Of a DNA stretch of 62,987 bases, positions 7,802-17,072 are shown piece after piece. The stretch is taken from positions 1 to 62,987 of the forward strand of contig NZ_JABURJ010000119.1 of assembly GCF_014762745.1 (NCBI RefSeq), read 5' to 3'. The stretch comes from Kangiella sp. (GTDB taxonomy: Bacteria > Pseudomonadota > Gammaproteobacteria > Enterobacterales > Kangiellaceae). The number at the start of each line of letters is the position of its first letter. Position 1 is the stretch's first letter. The notes under the pieces were generated by a model, which had not been told where the DNA came from, ran no database searches, and saw only the letters and a list, made by a program, of their open reading frames with translations. A program made the position numbers and the translations under genes.

Positions 7802-9820
7802 TTAAGACTTAATCGAAGTGCTAATACTAAGCAGCCCTTGTTTTAGCGATTCTTCAAACCCCTGCTCAAGCACTGTATTTCGACTTTCGTAGTTTGAAAT
7901 TTTCTCAATGCATACCCAGCAATCGCGCTGTTTCTGCTTACCATAATAAAGTGCCAAATCTGCAAGTTGTACGAGCTTATTCCATGAAATTTGTTTCTCT
8001 GGATTCTCAATACACGGATAGATCACAGCACCGACTGTGCAGGTAATATCAATAGAATGCCCCTGAGTTACTGAGTAAGGCTCTTGCTTAACGGCTTCAA
8101 CCATACGCTCCGCCAAAAGATGTAAACCGTCTGAATTATCAAGACGAGCTACAACGATAAACTCTTCTCCACCCCAGCGCACGAAAAGGTCGGTATCACG
8201 GATGGTTTCATTAATTCGCTGAGTAAACTCAATCAATATTTGATCGCCCGTCTCATGCCCATAGGTGTCATTAACATGCTTAAAGTGATCAATATCCAAA
8301 AGATAAATACCAAGAGCATGCCCATCCTGGTTAGCCACAGAGCGTTTAATAAAGCTCATTTCGCGACCGATATTTTGTTCGAGGAAGCGACGATTTTTTA
8401 GTCCTGTTAGTACATCAAGAACACTTAACTCTTCATATTGTTCGGCAAGGCGCTTTTTCTGTGTCAGTCGAATAATGGTAATCACCACCAGTAGTAGCAG
8501 AACGAGTGAAGATGCAATCATAAAGAGAATTTGACCGTCTCGTTTTTCCTGTTCTGCTGTTTTAAGAGCGATTTCTTTTTCAAGCAGCTCATTCCTTAAC
8601 CGCGACTCCTGTTGTACCCGATGCAGTTCAGCGGTTGAAGCAACTGATGTCGAGCTCTGCTTTAACTGGCTTTCCAGCTTGTTAATGAACAAGTAATAAA
8701 ACTGCTCCATTCCTGCATACTTGATGGCCTTATCCTCTAAATTGGATATGCGTTTATAAACATCAATTTTAACTTCAAGCGGTACGTTTTCATGCAAAGG
8801 CAAACAAACATCCAGCTCAGCCTCTTTCCCCAACTTATACTTAACCAGTTCTCGATAACAGTAGAGGTAGGAAAACTCAGTATTATTAACAACAGGCTCA
8901 TCGTAAGAGCGAGCTAAATATTGCTCAGCTTCTTGAGTACGCCCGAGCTCAACGGCAGACAGTGCAGAGAAAAGAATGGATGATAGTTTCAGATGAGGAA
9001 TTTCAGTATCACTTTTATTGACGATCTCAAACCATTCTAGTGCTTTTTCATATTCGAATGTGTGTAACGCATAAGCAACGCCAATGTTGAACTGTGGAAT
9101 GATCATGGCTGCGAGAGAAGTTTCAGCGAACTCAGGATCTTCACTGGCGCGTTTTTTTATTCTTTCGATGGACTGTTTATGCAGCTCTATACCTTTCTTA
9201 ATGTAATCATCATCGCCATGAATAATATACAAGCTGGCGGTATTAACCATTGCATCATTAAGCGCAAAGAACTCCAGGCTTTCTCCCATCGACAATGCTT
9301 CTTCATAACTTTTAAAAGCAGCCGCAATATCCCCCTTGCCCGACTGATACCAACCCATAGAAGTCAATACCTGGGCTGCCATAGTTTTATCATCGGCTTC
9401 AACAGCAGACTTATAGAGCTCAAAAAAACTATCAATACGCTTCTCGTAGCTGACGTCACTAGCCTGGATACAGGCAAAACGGTAGCGAAGATCGAATGAT
9501 AAAGGCGGGTTTGATTGACAAAGCTTTTGCGCTTCAGGATTGCTGTAATTGAAGAAATGTTCAAAAGCCAAGGCTCTTTGGAAATTATAACGTTCGGCGG
9601 CAGTTGTGGCCTGGTCAATTTGGGAGTTTAACCAGTCAAGACGCCCATCAGGCGACATCTCGTCATAGAGTTCGGGAAAGGGATCTAACTGCTGAAGCTC
9701 TTCAAGTGTAATTTCTTCCTCTTCAGCAGCCGTAGCTGAGTTGAAAAAGGTACCAAGCACCAATGCGGTCAAGATAGTTGGTATCAATATTAATCGGATA
9801 GTTTTTATCATTAACCGCAT
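7802..9820 (-). CDS. Membrane diguanylate cyclase with periplasmic TPR-like sensor
   Basis: Predicted to make cyclic di-GMP from two GTP. An N-terminal signal/anchor (KTIRLILIPTILTALVLGTFF) is followed by a long, helical, TPR-like region (about residues 45-400), then a coiled coil and one membrane helix (about 430-452, ASSLVLLLLVVITIIRL). The cytoplasmic GGDEF domain shows VLTGLKNRRFLEQN, the DIDHFKHVNDTYGHETGDQ substrate loop and an intact RWGGEEF active site near residue 550. The farthest upstream codon at 9832 is TTG without a clear ribosome site; I prefer ATG 9820, and ATG 9811 is also possible. The layout suggests that a periplasmic signal controls the cytoplasmic cyclase. No allosteric RxxD site was confirmed. 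Confidence 0.88.
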   Translation of the reverse strand: MRLMIKTIRLILIPTILTALVLGTFFNSATAAEEEEITLEELQQLDPFPELYDEMSPDGRLDWLNSQIDQATTAAERYNFQRALAFEHFFNYSNPEAQKLCQSNPPLSFDLRYRFACIQASDVSYEKRIDSFFELYKSAVEADDKTMAAQVLTSMGWYQSGKGDIAAAFKSYEEALSMGESLEFFALNDAMVNTASLYIIHGDDDYIKKGIELHKQSIERIKKRASEDPEFAETSLAAMIIPQFNIGVAYALHTFEYEKALEWFEIVNKSDTEIPHLKLSSILFSALSAVELGRTQEAEQYLARSYDEPVVNNTEFSYLYCYRELVKYKLGKEAELDVCLPLHENVPLEVKIDVYKRISNLEDKAIKYAGMEQFYYLFINKLESQLKQSSTSVASTAELHRVQQESRLRNELLEKEIALKTAEQEKRDGQILFMIASSLVLLLLVVITIIRLTQKKRLAEQYEELSVLDVLTGLKNRRFLEQNIGREMSFIKRSVANQDGHALGIYLLDIDHFKHVNDTYGHETGDQILIEFTQRINETIRDTDLFVRWGGEEFIVVARLDNSDGLHLLAERMVEAVKQEPYSVTQGHSIDITCTVGAVIYPCIENPEKQISWNKLVQLADLALYYGKQKQRDCWVCIEKISNYESRNTVLEQGFEESLKQGLLSISTSIKS

Positions 9821-9996
9821 CTCAGTAATCAATTCGCTAAGCCTTACTTCGATTGTATCAATATCAACCGATTTGTCTATTTTTGATACAGTTAAGAAGG
9901 AGTCTTAAAGTAATGCTTAATTATTTGAGTCTAATATACGGTAATCATGAACGGCTCATTAAACGATAAAGCATCCCGATATTAGTCAGTCGCTGG

Positions 9997-10845
9997 TCAT
10001 TCACCGAAAGTATCACAGGCCCCAAAGCTTCCGGTGTCAACGCCACGACTGAACCATTGCATCCGCTCCTGCGCTGAGCCATGAGTAAATGCTTCTCGAC
10101 GCGGAGCAACGCCAGCACGCTTCATCAAAGTATCATCACCAACCGCTTCTGCGGCTGCCAAAGCTTCTTCTAAATCACCCGCCTCAAGAAACTGTGTTCG
10201 TTTGTGCGTGTGGTTGGCCCAGACGCCTGCTAAACAGTCTGCCTGTAACTCCATCTTGACCTGCAAAGCATTTTGTCCTGCCTTATCAAGCTGACTTTGT
10301 TTTTGACGAACTTCCTGTGATATTCCGATTATGGTTTGAATGTGATGTCCCACTTCGTGCGCGATCACATAAGCAATAGCAAAATCACCGCTACCACCCA
10401 TCTTTTCAAGTTCTTCTATAAAACTCAGATCCAGATAGACTTGCTGGTCAGCAGGACAGTAGAAAGGGCCCGATGCAGCCTGACCAGTGCCACAGGCGGT
10501 AGGAGTCATATCTCTATAAATGACCATGGAAGGTTTGGGGTATTGCTGATTTGACTGAGAAAAAATTTCTGACCAGGTATCTTCTGTATCCGCCAGAATG
10601 ACCGAAACAAAATCAAACGTTTCCTGCTCCTGTGGTGAAGGCTTGTAATTGGTTTGCTCCACACTGCTTGCAGTACCGGAAGTGCCCATTAAGCCAGAAA
10701 TCACCTGCATCGGATCCTGCTTAAAAACAAAAATAGCAATAGCCGCAATGATAATACCGCCAATACTTAGCTTGGAACCGGACTTCATTCTCTGACCACG
10801 ACGGTCATCCACATTGCTACTTCGTCTACGACCACGCCATTTCAT
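9997..10845 (-). CDS. ypfJ: YpfJ-type neutral zinc metallopeptidase
   Basis: Membrane-anchored predicted zinc protease of the YpfJ/KPN_02809 family. A basic N-terminus (WRGRRRSSNVDDRRGQRM) precedes a helix at about residues 27-42. The conserved catalytic domain follows, with the zinc signature HEVGHHIQ and the family segments ACGTGQAASGPFYCPADQQVYLD (split across about 110-135) and ELQADCLAGVWANH. The 282 residues match the family. GGAGC lies about 7-8 bases before the ATG. Its start overlaps the end of the upstream membrane-protein gene by four bases (ATGA), suggesting translational coupling. The physiological substrate is unknown. Confidence 0.9.
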   Translation of the reverse strand: MKWRGRRRSSNVDDRRGQRMKSGSKLSIGGIIIAAIAIFVFKQDPMQVISGLMGTSGTASSVEQTNYKPSPQEQETFDFVSVILADTEDTWSEIFSQSNQQYPKPSMVIYRDMTPTACGTGQAASGPFYCPADQQVYLDLSFIEELEKMGGSGDFAIAYVIAHEVGHHIQTIIGISQEVRQKQSQLDKAGQNALQVKMELQADCLAGVWANHTHKRTQFLEAGDLEEALAAAEAVGDDTLMKRAGVAPRREAFTHGSAQERMQWFSRGVDTGSFGACDTFGE

Positions 10846-11252
10846 GATGAAGCTCCTTTATCGTAACAACCTTTCCTACTTTTGACTCTTTCGAACTCGA
10901 AAAATACGATACAGCCCATAACAAACAACAACTCACCAACGAACATAGATGTATATAAAGTAGGACTATTATGCATAGAAACTAGTGTGAAATAATGAAA
11001 CACCCCAACTCCAATCCCTACATAAAGACCTTCTTTTTCATAATAATTAGGAACTCGAAAAGTTAAATGTGAAAAGTACAGCACTAGATTAATTCCAGAG
11101 CTAGCCAAGACTATTGAGTAGTAGCCGATAACTTTATCAAAATTAGTATTTAAGAAATTTAACTGGCTCCAGGTAACGTAAGCTGGTTCGATATTCAAAA
11201 TAAAAAAGACATAAACGACGAATGTAAACAGTAAAATTGCTATTCTGTTCAT
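10842..11252 (-). CDS. Unrecognised four-helix membrane protein
   Basis: I do not recognise this 136-residue protein. It has four hydrophobic segments (about residues 3-20, 42-62, 73-92, 101-120) and a basic, cysteine-containing tail. It is visibly more AT-rich than its neighbours, which may point to recent acquisition or relaxed constraint. It sits 11 bases after the 442-residue unknown gene and overlaps ypfJ by four bases, so the three probably form one transcript. Function cannot be inferred. Confidence 0.65.
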   Translation of the reverse strand: MNRIAILLFTFVVYVFFILNIEPAYVTWSQLNFLNTNFDKVIGYYSIVLASSGINLVLYFSHLTFRVPNYYEKEGLYVGIGVGVFHYFTLVSMHNSPTLYTSMFVGELLFVMGCIVFFEFERVKSRKGCYDKGASS

Positions 11253-11263
11253 CAGCTAAGCTC

Positions 11264-12592
11264 TCAATACCCATCCGAAAATAGCACTCTTTGCACACCA
11301 CGCACTGTCCAGGGGCCCTTGCCGCCTCCGGCAAGTGGCATCAGGCGATAACGCTTTTCACCGTTGGGTTTGGTCTCGGTATTGAGGATGTGAACTATTT
11401 GATTGGCCAGTTTGCTGGCGGCTATCTGGGTTTTCCATGAACGGTAACCATTCGGCCATTGCAGCGTGTACTGGCGAGGTCTTGTGCCACCCCAACCCGG
11501 TACAGTGCCTATATTAGGGAACCGGTTGCCGAGTTCAGTGACGCCTGCTTCGGCAAGCAGAAAATCAAGGCGCGAGATTACAGAGCTGGCGACTCTGCTG
11601 TTCCAGCTTATTAGTGGAAGTCTTCCCTGTTTTCCTTCGAGATGAGCAGTACAGAGCGCTGCCAGATAGGTCCAGCCACTGTTCATTTTAGCATCAGCAT
11701 TTTCATTCGCATCAACCGCAGCTTTAATGACCTTTTTGACATTTTCGACGGTCACTTCTTTTTGCGGCGTACCACTGACATTAAATAGCTCTGTTGCAGT
11801 TTTAACGGCCATCTCACGCCATTCGTCATCCCAGTCATCCCCTCGCTCCAAAGTTTTTGCGAGCTCATTGGCACGATAATACAAGGGATCCACGGCTGCA
11901 TAATGAAGTGCGTAGCCAATTCGTGGTTTTGGCCAGAAGAAAGCAAGCAATCGGTCATGCCATCCGGCTACGGCTTCGCCGGTAGGCTTTTTCAGATAAT
12001 AGGCCTGATATGGTGCATCTTCAATCCAACGAACCAGCGCTCGAATAAACTCTAGATCATCAGCATCTTTTTCAGGCACATAAGGCGGATAGGTATCTTC
12101 GCCAATCAATTCGATGCCCTGATCATCAAGCACCACAGGGTCGCTGGACTTGACTTCGATATCAGCCTGAACACGCGCTTCGGCATAGTTCATATAGGTA
12201 TCCTGCTCGGCAAAACTCATGCTGTCCCATAAAGCAAGCGCATGATCGCTTAAGCAGGCGGCCGGCTCTTCGCTACCTGAGTCATAGCCGATGGTGGTTT
12301 GTTGGAGAAAATCGATATGGTCACGAAGGAAGGTATCATTGACCTGAGCATTGTTGCGATAGGCCCAGGGCACCATCATTCGGGCAAGCACTTCAAGGGT
12401 AAAGCGTCTATTATCGCGAATCAGATCGCTCAGGCTGCTGTCACTAATGCCGATAGGCATCTTGCCGTATTTCCAGGCATGGCGCTGCGCATCATGGGCA
12501 GGTGAGAACCGTTTAAACCAAACTTTCCAGGCAGCAATAAAAAATCCAGCGCTGATTTCGAAGTCGTCGGCTTGTTTGAATATGACTCTCAT
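11264..12592 (-). CDS. Conserved-looking protein of unknown function, 442 residues
   Basis: I do not recognise the family. The protein is soluble, without a signal peptide, and rich in tryptophan, tyrosine and alanine. Features that look conserved are a WKVWFKRFSPAHDAQRHAWK patch at residues 24-43, an acidic middle region (about 150-190), and a C-terminal GTVPGWGGTRPRQYTLQWP stretch followed by RSWKTQIAASKLANQIVHIL. The codon use looks native. The ATG start has AGGGA 5-6 bases upstream. It leads a probable three-gene transcript with the small membrane protein and ypfJ. It diverges from mfd. Confidence 0.75.
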   Translation of the reverse strand: MRVIFKQADDFEISAGFFIAAWKVWFKRFSPAHDAQRHAWKYGKMPIGISDSSLSDLIRDNRRFTLEVLARMMVPWAYRNNAQVNDTFLRDHIDFLQQTTIGYDSGSEEPAACLSDHALALWDSMSFAEQDTYMNYAEARVQADIEVKSSDPVVLDDQGIELIGEDTYPPYVPEKDADDLEFIRALVRWIEDAPYQAYYLKKPTGEAVAGWHDRLLAFFWPKPRIGYALHYAAVDPLYYRANELAKTLERGDDWDDEWREMAVKTATELFNVSGTPQKEVTVENVKKVIKAAVDANENADAKMNSGWTYLAALCTAHLEGKQGRLPLISWNSRVASSVISRLDFLLAEAGVTELGNRFPNIGTVPGWGGTRPRQYTLQWPNGYRSWKTQIAASKLANQIVHILNTETKPNGEKRYRLMPLAGGGKGPWTVRGVQRVLFSDGY

Positions 12593-12792
12593 ACTATCCC
12601 TAAGTGATTACTTTTTAAGTAACAAATAAGATAGCGGTATTGCCAGTTTACTGCAAATATAAAAGCGCAAACCCCAACCCGTATAACACTAGCTGGAAAC
12701 ACTGCTTGTGCGGAATATTCACGCCCACTATCAAGATCCGGGCAAGATCGCTATAATTCCGCGGCAATTCTAACAATCACTAGTCATTTGGC

Positions 12793-15700
12793 ATGAAGCT
12801 CGATTTACCGCAGATCACTGATAAAACTAACTTTGTCCATTATCTGGACGGCCTCGCTGGCTCCAGCCGTGCCCTGGCTTTCGCTAAGCTCGCAGAGCAG
12901 CGCGAGCAGCCAATCGTGGTCATCAGCGATGACACCCCGGCTCTGTGGCAACTACAGAAAGAAATTCAGTATTTTCTAGGTAAAGATTCGGATATACCGG
13001 TTATGGTCTTCCCCGATTGGGAAACCCTGCCCTATGACAACTTTTCACCGCATCAGGACATCGTTTCCGAGCGACTTCTGACGCTGTATAACCTGCCACG
13101 TCTGAAGCATGGCATTGTGCTGATCGCGGTCAATACCCTGCTTCTGAGATTACCACCGCAGCAATATATTGAGCAAAATAGCCTGATTGTCCATAGCGGA
13201 CAAAAGCTGGACATGCACGAAGTGCGCAGGCTGTTTGAAGAAAGCGGCTACCACTCGGTTAATCAGGTCTTTTCTCATGGCGAATACGCGGTAAGAGGCT
13301 CCATTCTCGACGTTTTCCCTATGGGTTCGGAAAAACCACTGCGGCTGGATTTTTTCGATGATGAAATTGACAGCATCCGATATTTTGACCCCGAAAGTCA
13401 GTTGTCCGATGACAAAATCAGCAAGTTTGAATTACTGCCAGCCAAAGAATTTCCACTGGATGAAGACGGCATTGCGACTTTCAGGCAAAACTTCCGCGCT
13501 GAGTTTGAAGTCAATCTACAGCGCGTCTGGCTCTATCAGGAAGTCAGCAATGGCAACTCTCCGGCGGGTATTGAATACTATTTACCCTTGTTCTTTGAAC
13601 AATTGGACACCTTCTTCGATTACCTTCCCCAACAATCGCTAATTTGTACACTGGGCGATCATCAGTTGCATGCTGAACACTATTGGGACGAAATAACAGA
13701 ACGCTACGAGCAACGCCGGCATGACATAGAGCGTCCAATTCTTGAGCCAAGTAAACTGTATCTGGCTGCTGATGAGCTAAACTCACAGCTCAAGCAGCAT
13801 ATCCGCGTACATATCAAGCAAGAACGCCCTGACGCTGATTATCAGGCCAGCCCAATGCCCATGATGGCTATTGATCATAAGGCTAAAGATCCGGTCAATC
13901 AGTTCAGAAGCTTTTTGAGCCAGTGGACTGGACAATGTTTCATCGCCACCGAGTCTCCGGGCCGCCGCGAAGCGTTAAAAGATTTACTGGCTCGCAATGA
14001 AATTCAGACTTCCGTGGTCGAACACTGGAGCGAAGCATCAGGTGCCAAAAATCTGGTTATTGGTGTAGCCCCATTAAGTAAGGGCTTTGCCCTGTCTGAT
14101 CTGGCAGTGGTCACTGAAACTGAGTTGTTTGGTGAACAGGTCATCAAAACTCGCCGCCGCGACACTAAAGCAGCCGATCAGGCCGAGGATATGATCCGCA
14201 ATCTCGCGGAGCTTAAAGAAGGCGACCCGGTCGTTCATATTGAGCAAGGCATTGGCCGCTACCGCGGACTGGTCAAACTGGAAAGTGGCGACATCGAAGC
14301 CGAATACCTGATGATTGAATATGCAGGTGGTGACAAACTGTATATGCCAGTTCAATCATTGCACCTGATTGGCCGCTATTCAGGCACCAATCCGGAACTG
14401 GCGCCTTGGCATAAGCTGGGCACAGAACAGTGGGATAAAGCTCGCCAGAAAGCTGCAGAGAAAGCACGAGACGTCGCTGCCGAGTTGTTGGATATCTATG
14501 CCCGACGAGCGGCCAAAGAAGGTATTCAATACCAGTTGGATGAAAGCGAATACCGTCGTTTCTGTGCTGAATTTGCTTTTGAAGAAACCGTCGATCAGAC
14601 CACTGCGATTAATGCTGTGATTCGCGATATGACTTCACACCTGCCGATGGATCGTCTGGTCTGCGGGGATGTGGGCTTTGGCAAGACCGAAGTTGCGCTA
14701 CGCGCAGCCTTTATTGCTGCTCAATCTGGCAAACAGGTTGCGGTGCTGGTGCCAACCACCCTGCTCGCACAACAGCATTTTGAAACATTCAGCGATCGCT
14801 TTGCGGATTGGCCAATGAAAGTCGCCAGCCTGTCACGTTTCGCTACCAATAAAGAAGTTCAGGCAACCTTAAAAGGTCTTGAAGATGGTACGGTCGATAT
14901 CGTGGTCGGTACTCATAAACTGATTCAACAGGACGTTAAATTTAAGCGTCTTGGTTTGCTGATTATTGATGAAGAGCATCGTTTTGGCGTGCGTCAGAAA
15001 GAACAGCTCAAGAAGTTCCGTACCGAAGTGGATATTCTGACCTTAACCGCAACACCTATTCCGCGAACATTGAATATGTCGATGTCTGGCATGCGTGATT
15101 TATCGATTATTGCAACGCCTCCTGCGCGTCGACTGTCAGTTAAGACTTTTGTTCGCGAATATCATAAGCCGCTGATCCGTGAGGCGGTGCTGCGTGAAAT
15201 CCTCCGTGGTGGTCAGGTTTATTTCCTTCATAACGCCGTTGACACAATACAAAGAACACTTGAAGAGCTTCAGGAGTTGTTGCCAGAAGCTCGCATCCAG
15301 CTGGCTCATGGCCAGATGCGTGAACGCGAACTGGAACAGGTCATGCGCGATTTCTATCATCAACGTTTTAATGTTCTGGTCTGTACTACCATTGTCGAAA
15401 CCGGCATTGATAATCCTAACGCTAATACCATGATTATCGACCGTGCGGATAAGTTTGGCTTAGCACAGCTACATCAACTTCGCGGCCGTGTTGGACGTTC
15501 GCACCATCAGGCCTACGCTTACCTGCTTACCCCAGCGGGACGAAAAATCACCAAAGATGCCGAGAAGCGTTTGGACGCCATTGCTTCACTGGAAGATCTG
15601 GGCGCAGGTTTCACCCTGGCCACCCATGACCTTGAAATTCGTGGCGCGGGTGAACTGTTAGGCGATGAACAATCCGGTCAGATGCAGGCTGTTGGCTTTA

Positions 15701-16215
15701 ATTTATACATGGACATGCTGGAAGATGCGGTCAAGGCGCTAAAAGAAGGTAAAGAGCCGTCATTACAGCAAAGCCTGAAACAGAAAACAGAAATAGACCT
15801 CAGCGTACCTGCCTTGATCCCGGATGATTATATCGGCGATGTCGCCACCCGTTTATCGCTCTACAAACGTATCGCTAATGCCAAAAGCAAAGAGCAACTG
15901 GACGCTTTGCAGGTTGAGTTTATTGATCGCTTTGGCTTATTGCCTGAGCCTTTGAAAAACCTGTTTACCATCACCGAGTTGGCGCTGCGAGTACAACCGC
16001 TGGGCATCAGTAAAATTGATCTGGTTCGCAGTGGTGTTCGAATGCGCTTCACTCAGGATAGTCAGATTGACCCGGGCAAACTGGTTCGCCTGATTCAGCT
16101 AAACCCATCACGCTATCGTTTTGAGCAAAATGTCATATTAAAGATTCTGACGGAAGAAGAAGAAATTACACCGCTGATTAAAGAAATTAATACTGTTATA
16201 GAGAAGATTTCGTGA
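12793..16215 (+). CDS. mfd: Transcription-repair coupling factor Mfd
   Basis: Removes RNA polymerase stalled at DNA lesions and recruits UvrAB. The 1140 residues are close to E. coli Mfd (1148). UvrB-like N-terminal modules (VFPDWETLPYDNFSPHQDI) are followed by the RNA-polymerase-interacting domain (DPVVHIEQGIGRY). The translocase motor has Walker A GDVGFGKTE around 625-632, DEEH at 726-729, TATPIPRTL, and VGRSHHQAYAYLL. A C-terminal D7 domain completes it. A TATAAT at 12752-12757 is a possible -10 box, without a convincing -35. The family's usual downstream neighbour csiV follows. Confidence 0.97.
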   Translation: MKLDLPQITDKTNFVHYLDGLAGSSRALAFAKLAEQREQPIVVISDDTPALWQLQKEIQYFLGKDSDIPVMVFPDWETLPYDNFSPHQDIVSERLLTLYNLPRLKHGIVLIAVNTLLLRLPPQQYIEQNSLIVHSGQKLDMHEVRRLFEESGYHSVNQVFSHGEYAVRGSILDVFPMGSEKPLRLDFFDDEIDSIRYFDPESQLSDDKISKFELLPAKEFPLDEDGIATFRQNFRAEFEVNLQRVWLYQEVSNGNSPAGIEYYLPLFFEQLDTFFDYLPQQSLICTLGDHQLHAEHYWDEITERYEQRRHDIERPILEPSKLYLAADELNSQLKQHIRVHIKQERPDADYQASPMPMMAIDHKAKDPVNQFRSFLSQWTGQCFIATESPGRREALKDLLARNEIQTSVVEHWSEASGAKNLVIGVAPLSKGFALSDLAVVTETELFGEQVIKTRRRDTKAADQAEDMIRNLAELKEGDPVVHIEQGIGRYRGLVKLESGDIEAEYLMIEYAGGDKLYMPVQSLHLIGRYSGTNPELAPWHKLGTEQWDKARQKAAEKARDVAAELLDIYARRAAKEGIQYQLDESEYRRFCAEFAFEETVDQTTAINAVIRDMTSHLPMDRLVCGDVGFGKTEVALRAAFIAAQSGKQVAVLVPTTLLAQQHFETFSDRFADWPMKVASLSRFATNKEVQATLKGLEDGTVDIVVGTHKLIQQDVKFKRLGLLIIDEEHRFGVRQKEQLKKFRTEVDILTLTATPIPRTLNMSMSGMRDLSIIATPPARRLSVKTFVREYHKPLIREAVLREILRGGQVYFLHNAVDTIQRTLEELQELLPEARIQLAHGQMRERELEQVMRDFYHQRFNVLVCTTIVETGIDNPNANTMIIDRADKFGLAQLHQLRGRVGRSHHQAYAYLLTPAGRKITKDAEKRLDAIASLEDLGAGFTLATHDLEIRGAGELLGDEQSGQMQAVGFNLYMDMLEDAVKALKEGKEPSLQQSLKQKTEIDLSVPALIPDDYIGDVATRLSLYKRIANAKSKEQLDALQVEFIDRFGLLPEPLKNLFTITELALRVQPLGISKIDLVRSGVRMRFTQDSQIDPGKLVRLIQLNPSRYRFEQNVILKILTEEEEITPLIKEINTVIEKIS

Positions 16216-16228
16216 AATCTGACACCTC

Positions 16229-16259
16229 GCCCAGTCTCACAATTTAAGGCTGGGCTTTC
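16229..16259 (+). terminator. Weak intrinsic terminator between mfd and csiV
   Basis: GCCCAG (16229-16234) and CTGGGC (16250-16255) pair across a 15-base loop and are followed by TTTCC. The loop is long and the T-run short, so partial read-through into csiV is plausible. Confidence 0.45.
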
Positions 16260-16309
16260 CTTTCAATCATGGTAAACTCTAATCACTAAAAGCGTAAACC
16301 AGTAAACTT

Positions 16310-17032
16310 ATGAGTAGAAAAATCATCACCTTAGCCCTGCTTTTTGGCTTGGTCTTCAGTATTCCTAACAGTTTGGCACAAAGCATTTTTGATATTGAGT
16401 TTGTCTTCTTCAAACGCATCGACCAACAGGACAACTCAGCTCAGGTCAAAGAAACTGAATTACCAGACATTGAAACTGAATTTGACTTTAGTAACCTGCC
16501 TGAAGACTTTACTCTATTGACCAACGATGAGTTAAAACTTCACGGCGTCTGGGCTCGCTTAAGAAGCAGCCAGAACATCCGCCCTTTGTTGCATATCGGC
16601 TGGCGCCAACCTCTACTGAATAAATCAGAAACGCCCTGGCTAGCCTACTCCGCATCGGACGCTCCTGAAGAAGCTGGTCTTGATGAGTTTAATGGCCTTA
16701 TTCGATTCAGTCGCAATCAGGGATTATTGGTTGAACATAAAGTGACAGGCTTTAAGCCATTGAACCTGCCCGAAGAATTTATGCAGTCTTCGGATGAAGA
16801 AAACTCTGACTACCAGTACGACAGAGTAGATACATTTGATGACTCTGCCCAAGAGCCGGTAGTCGATATGCAAATGCCTGATCAGTTACATGGCTATTTC
16901 GTGCTTTCCGAAAATCGCAAAATCAAACTGGATGAACTGCATTATTTTGATCACCCCAACATGGGTATCTTATTAAAGGTCACAGCTTACAAAGCCAGCC
17001 TTGAAGAGCAGGAAGCTTTACAGAACCCTTAA
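16310..17032 (+). CDS. csiV: CsiV-family periplasmic protein
   Basis: Exported protein of the gammaproteobacterial CsiV family, described as a peptidoglycan-binding factor related to LpoA function and D-amino-acid response in Vibrio. The N-terminus MSRKIITLALLFGLVFSIPN is a signal peptide with likely cleavage after SLAQ. The family pattern is visible: FDIEFVFFKR at the mature N-terminus, a central LHIGWRQP, and C-terminal DELHYFDHPNMGILLKVT. The middle is acidic and variable. Location immediately after mfd is the usual one in Gammaproteobacteria and supports the call. A direct role here is inferred from the family only. Confidence 0.82.
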   Translation: MSRKIITLALLFGLVFSIPNSLAQSIFDIEFVFFKRIDQQDNSAQVKETELPDIETEFDFSNLPEDFTLLTNDELKLHGVWARLRSSQNIRPLLHIGWRQPLLNKSETPWLAYSASDAPEEAGLDEFNGLIRFSRNQGLLVEHKVTGFKPLNLPEEFMQSSDEENSDYQYDRVDTFDDSAQEPVVDMQMPDQLHGYFVLSENRKIKLDELHYFDHPNMGILLKVTAYKASLEEQEALQNP

Positions 17033-17072
17033 ACCATTACGAAGAAGACAATAATTTAAATCAGGAAGATCC

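Noticed and set aside
10842-11252. Genomic island boundary suggested by low GC
   Set aside because: Only one short gene is AT-rich; its neighbours look native and no tRNA or repeat borders it.
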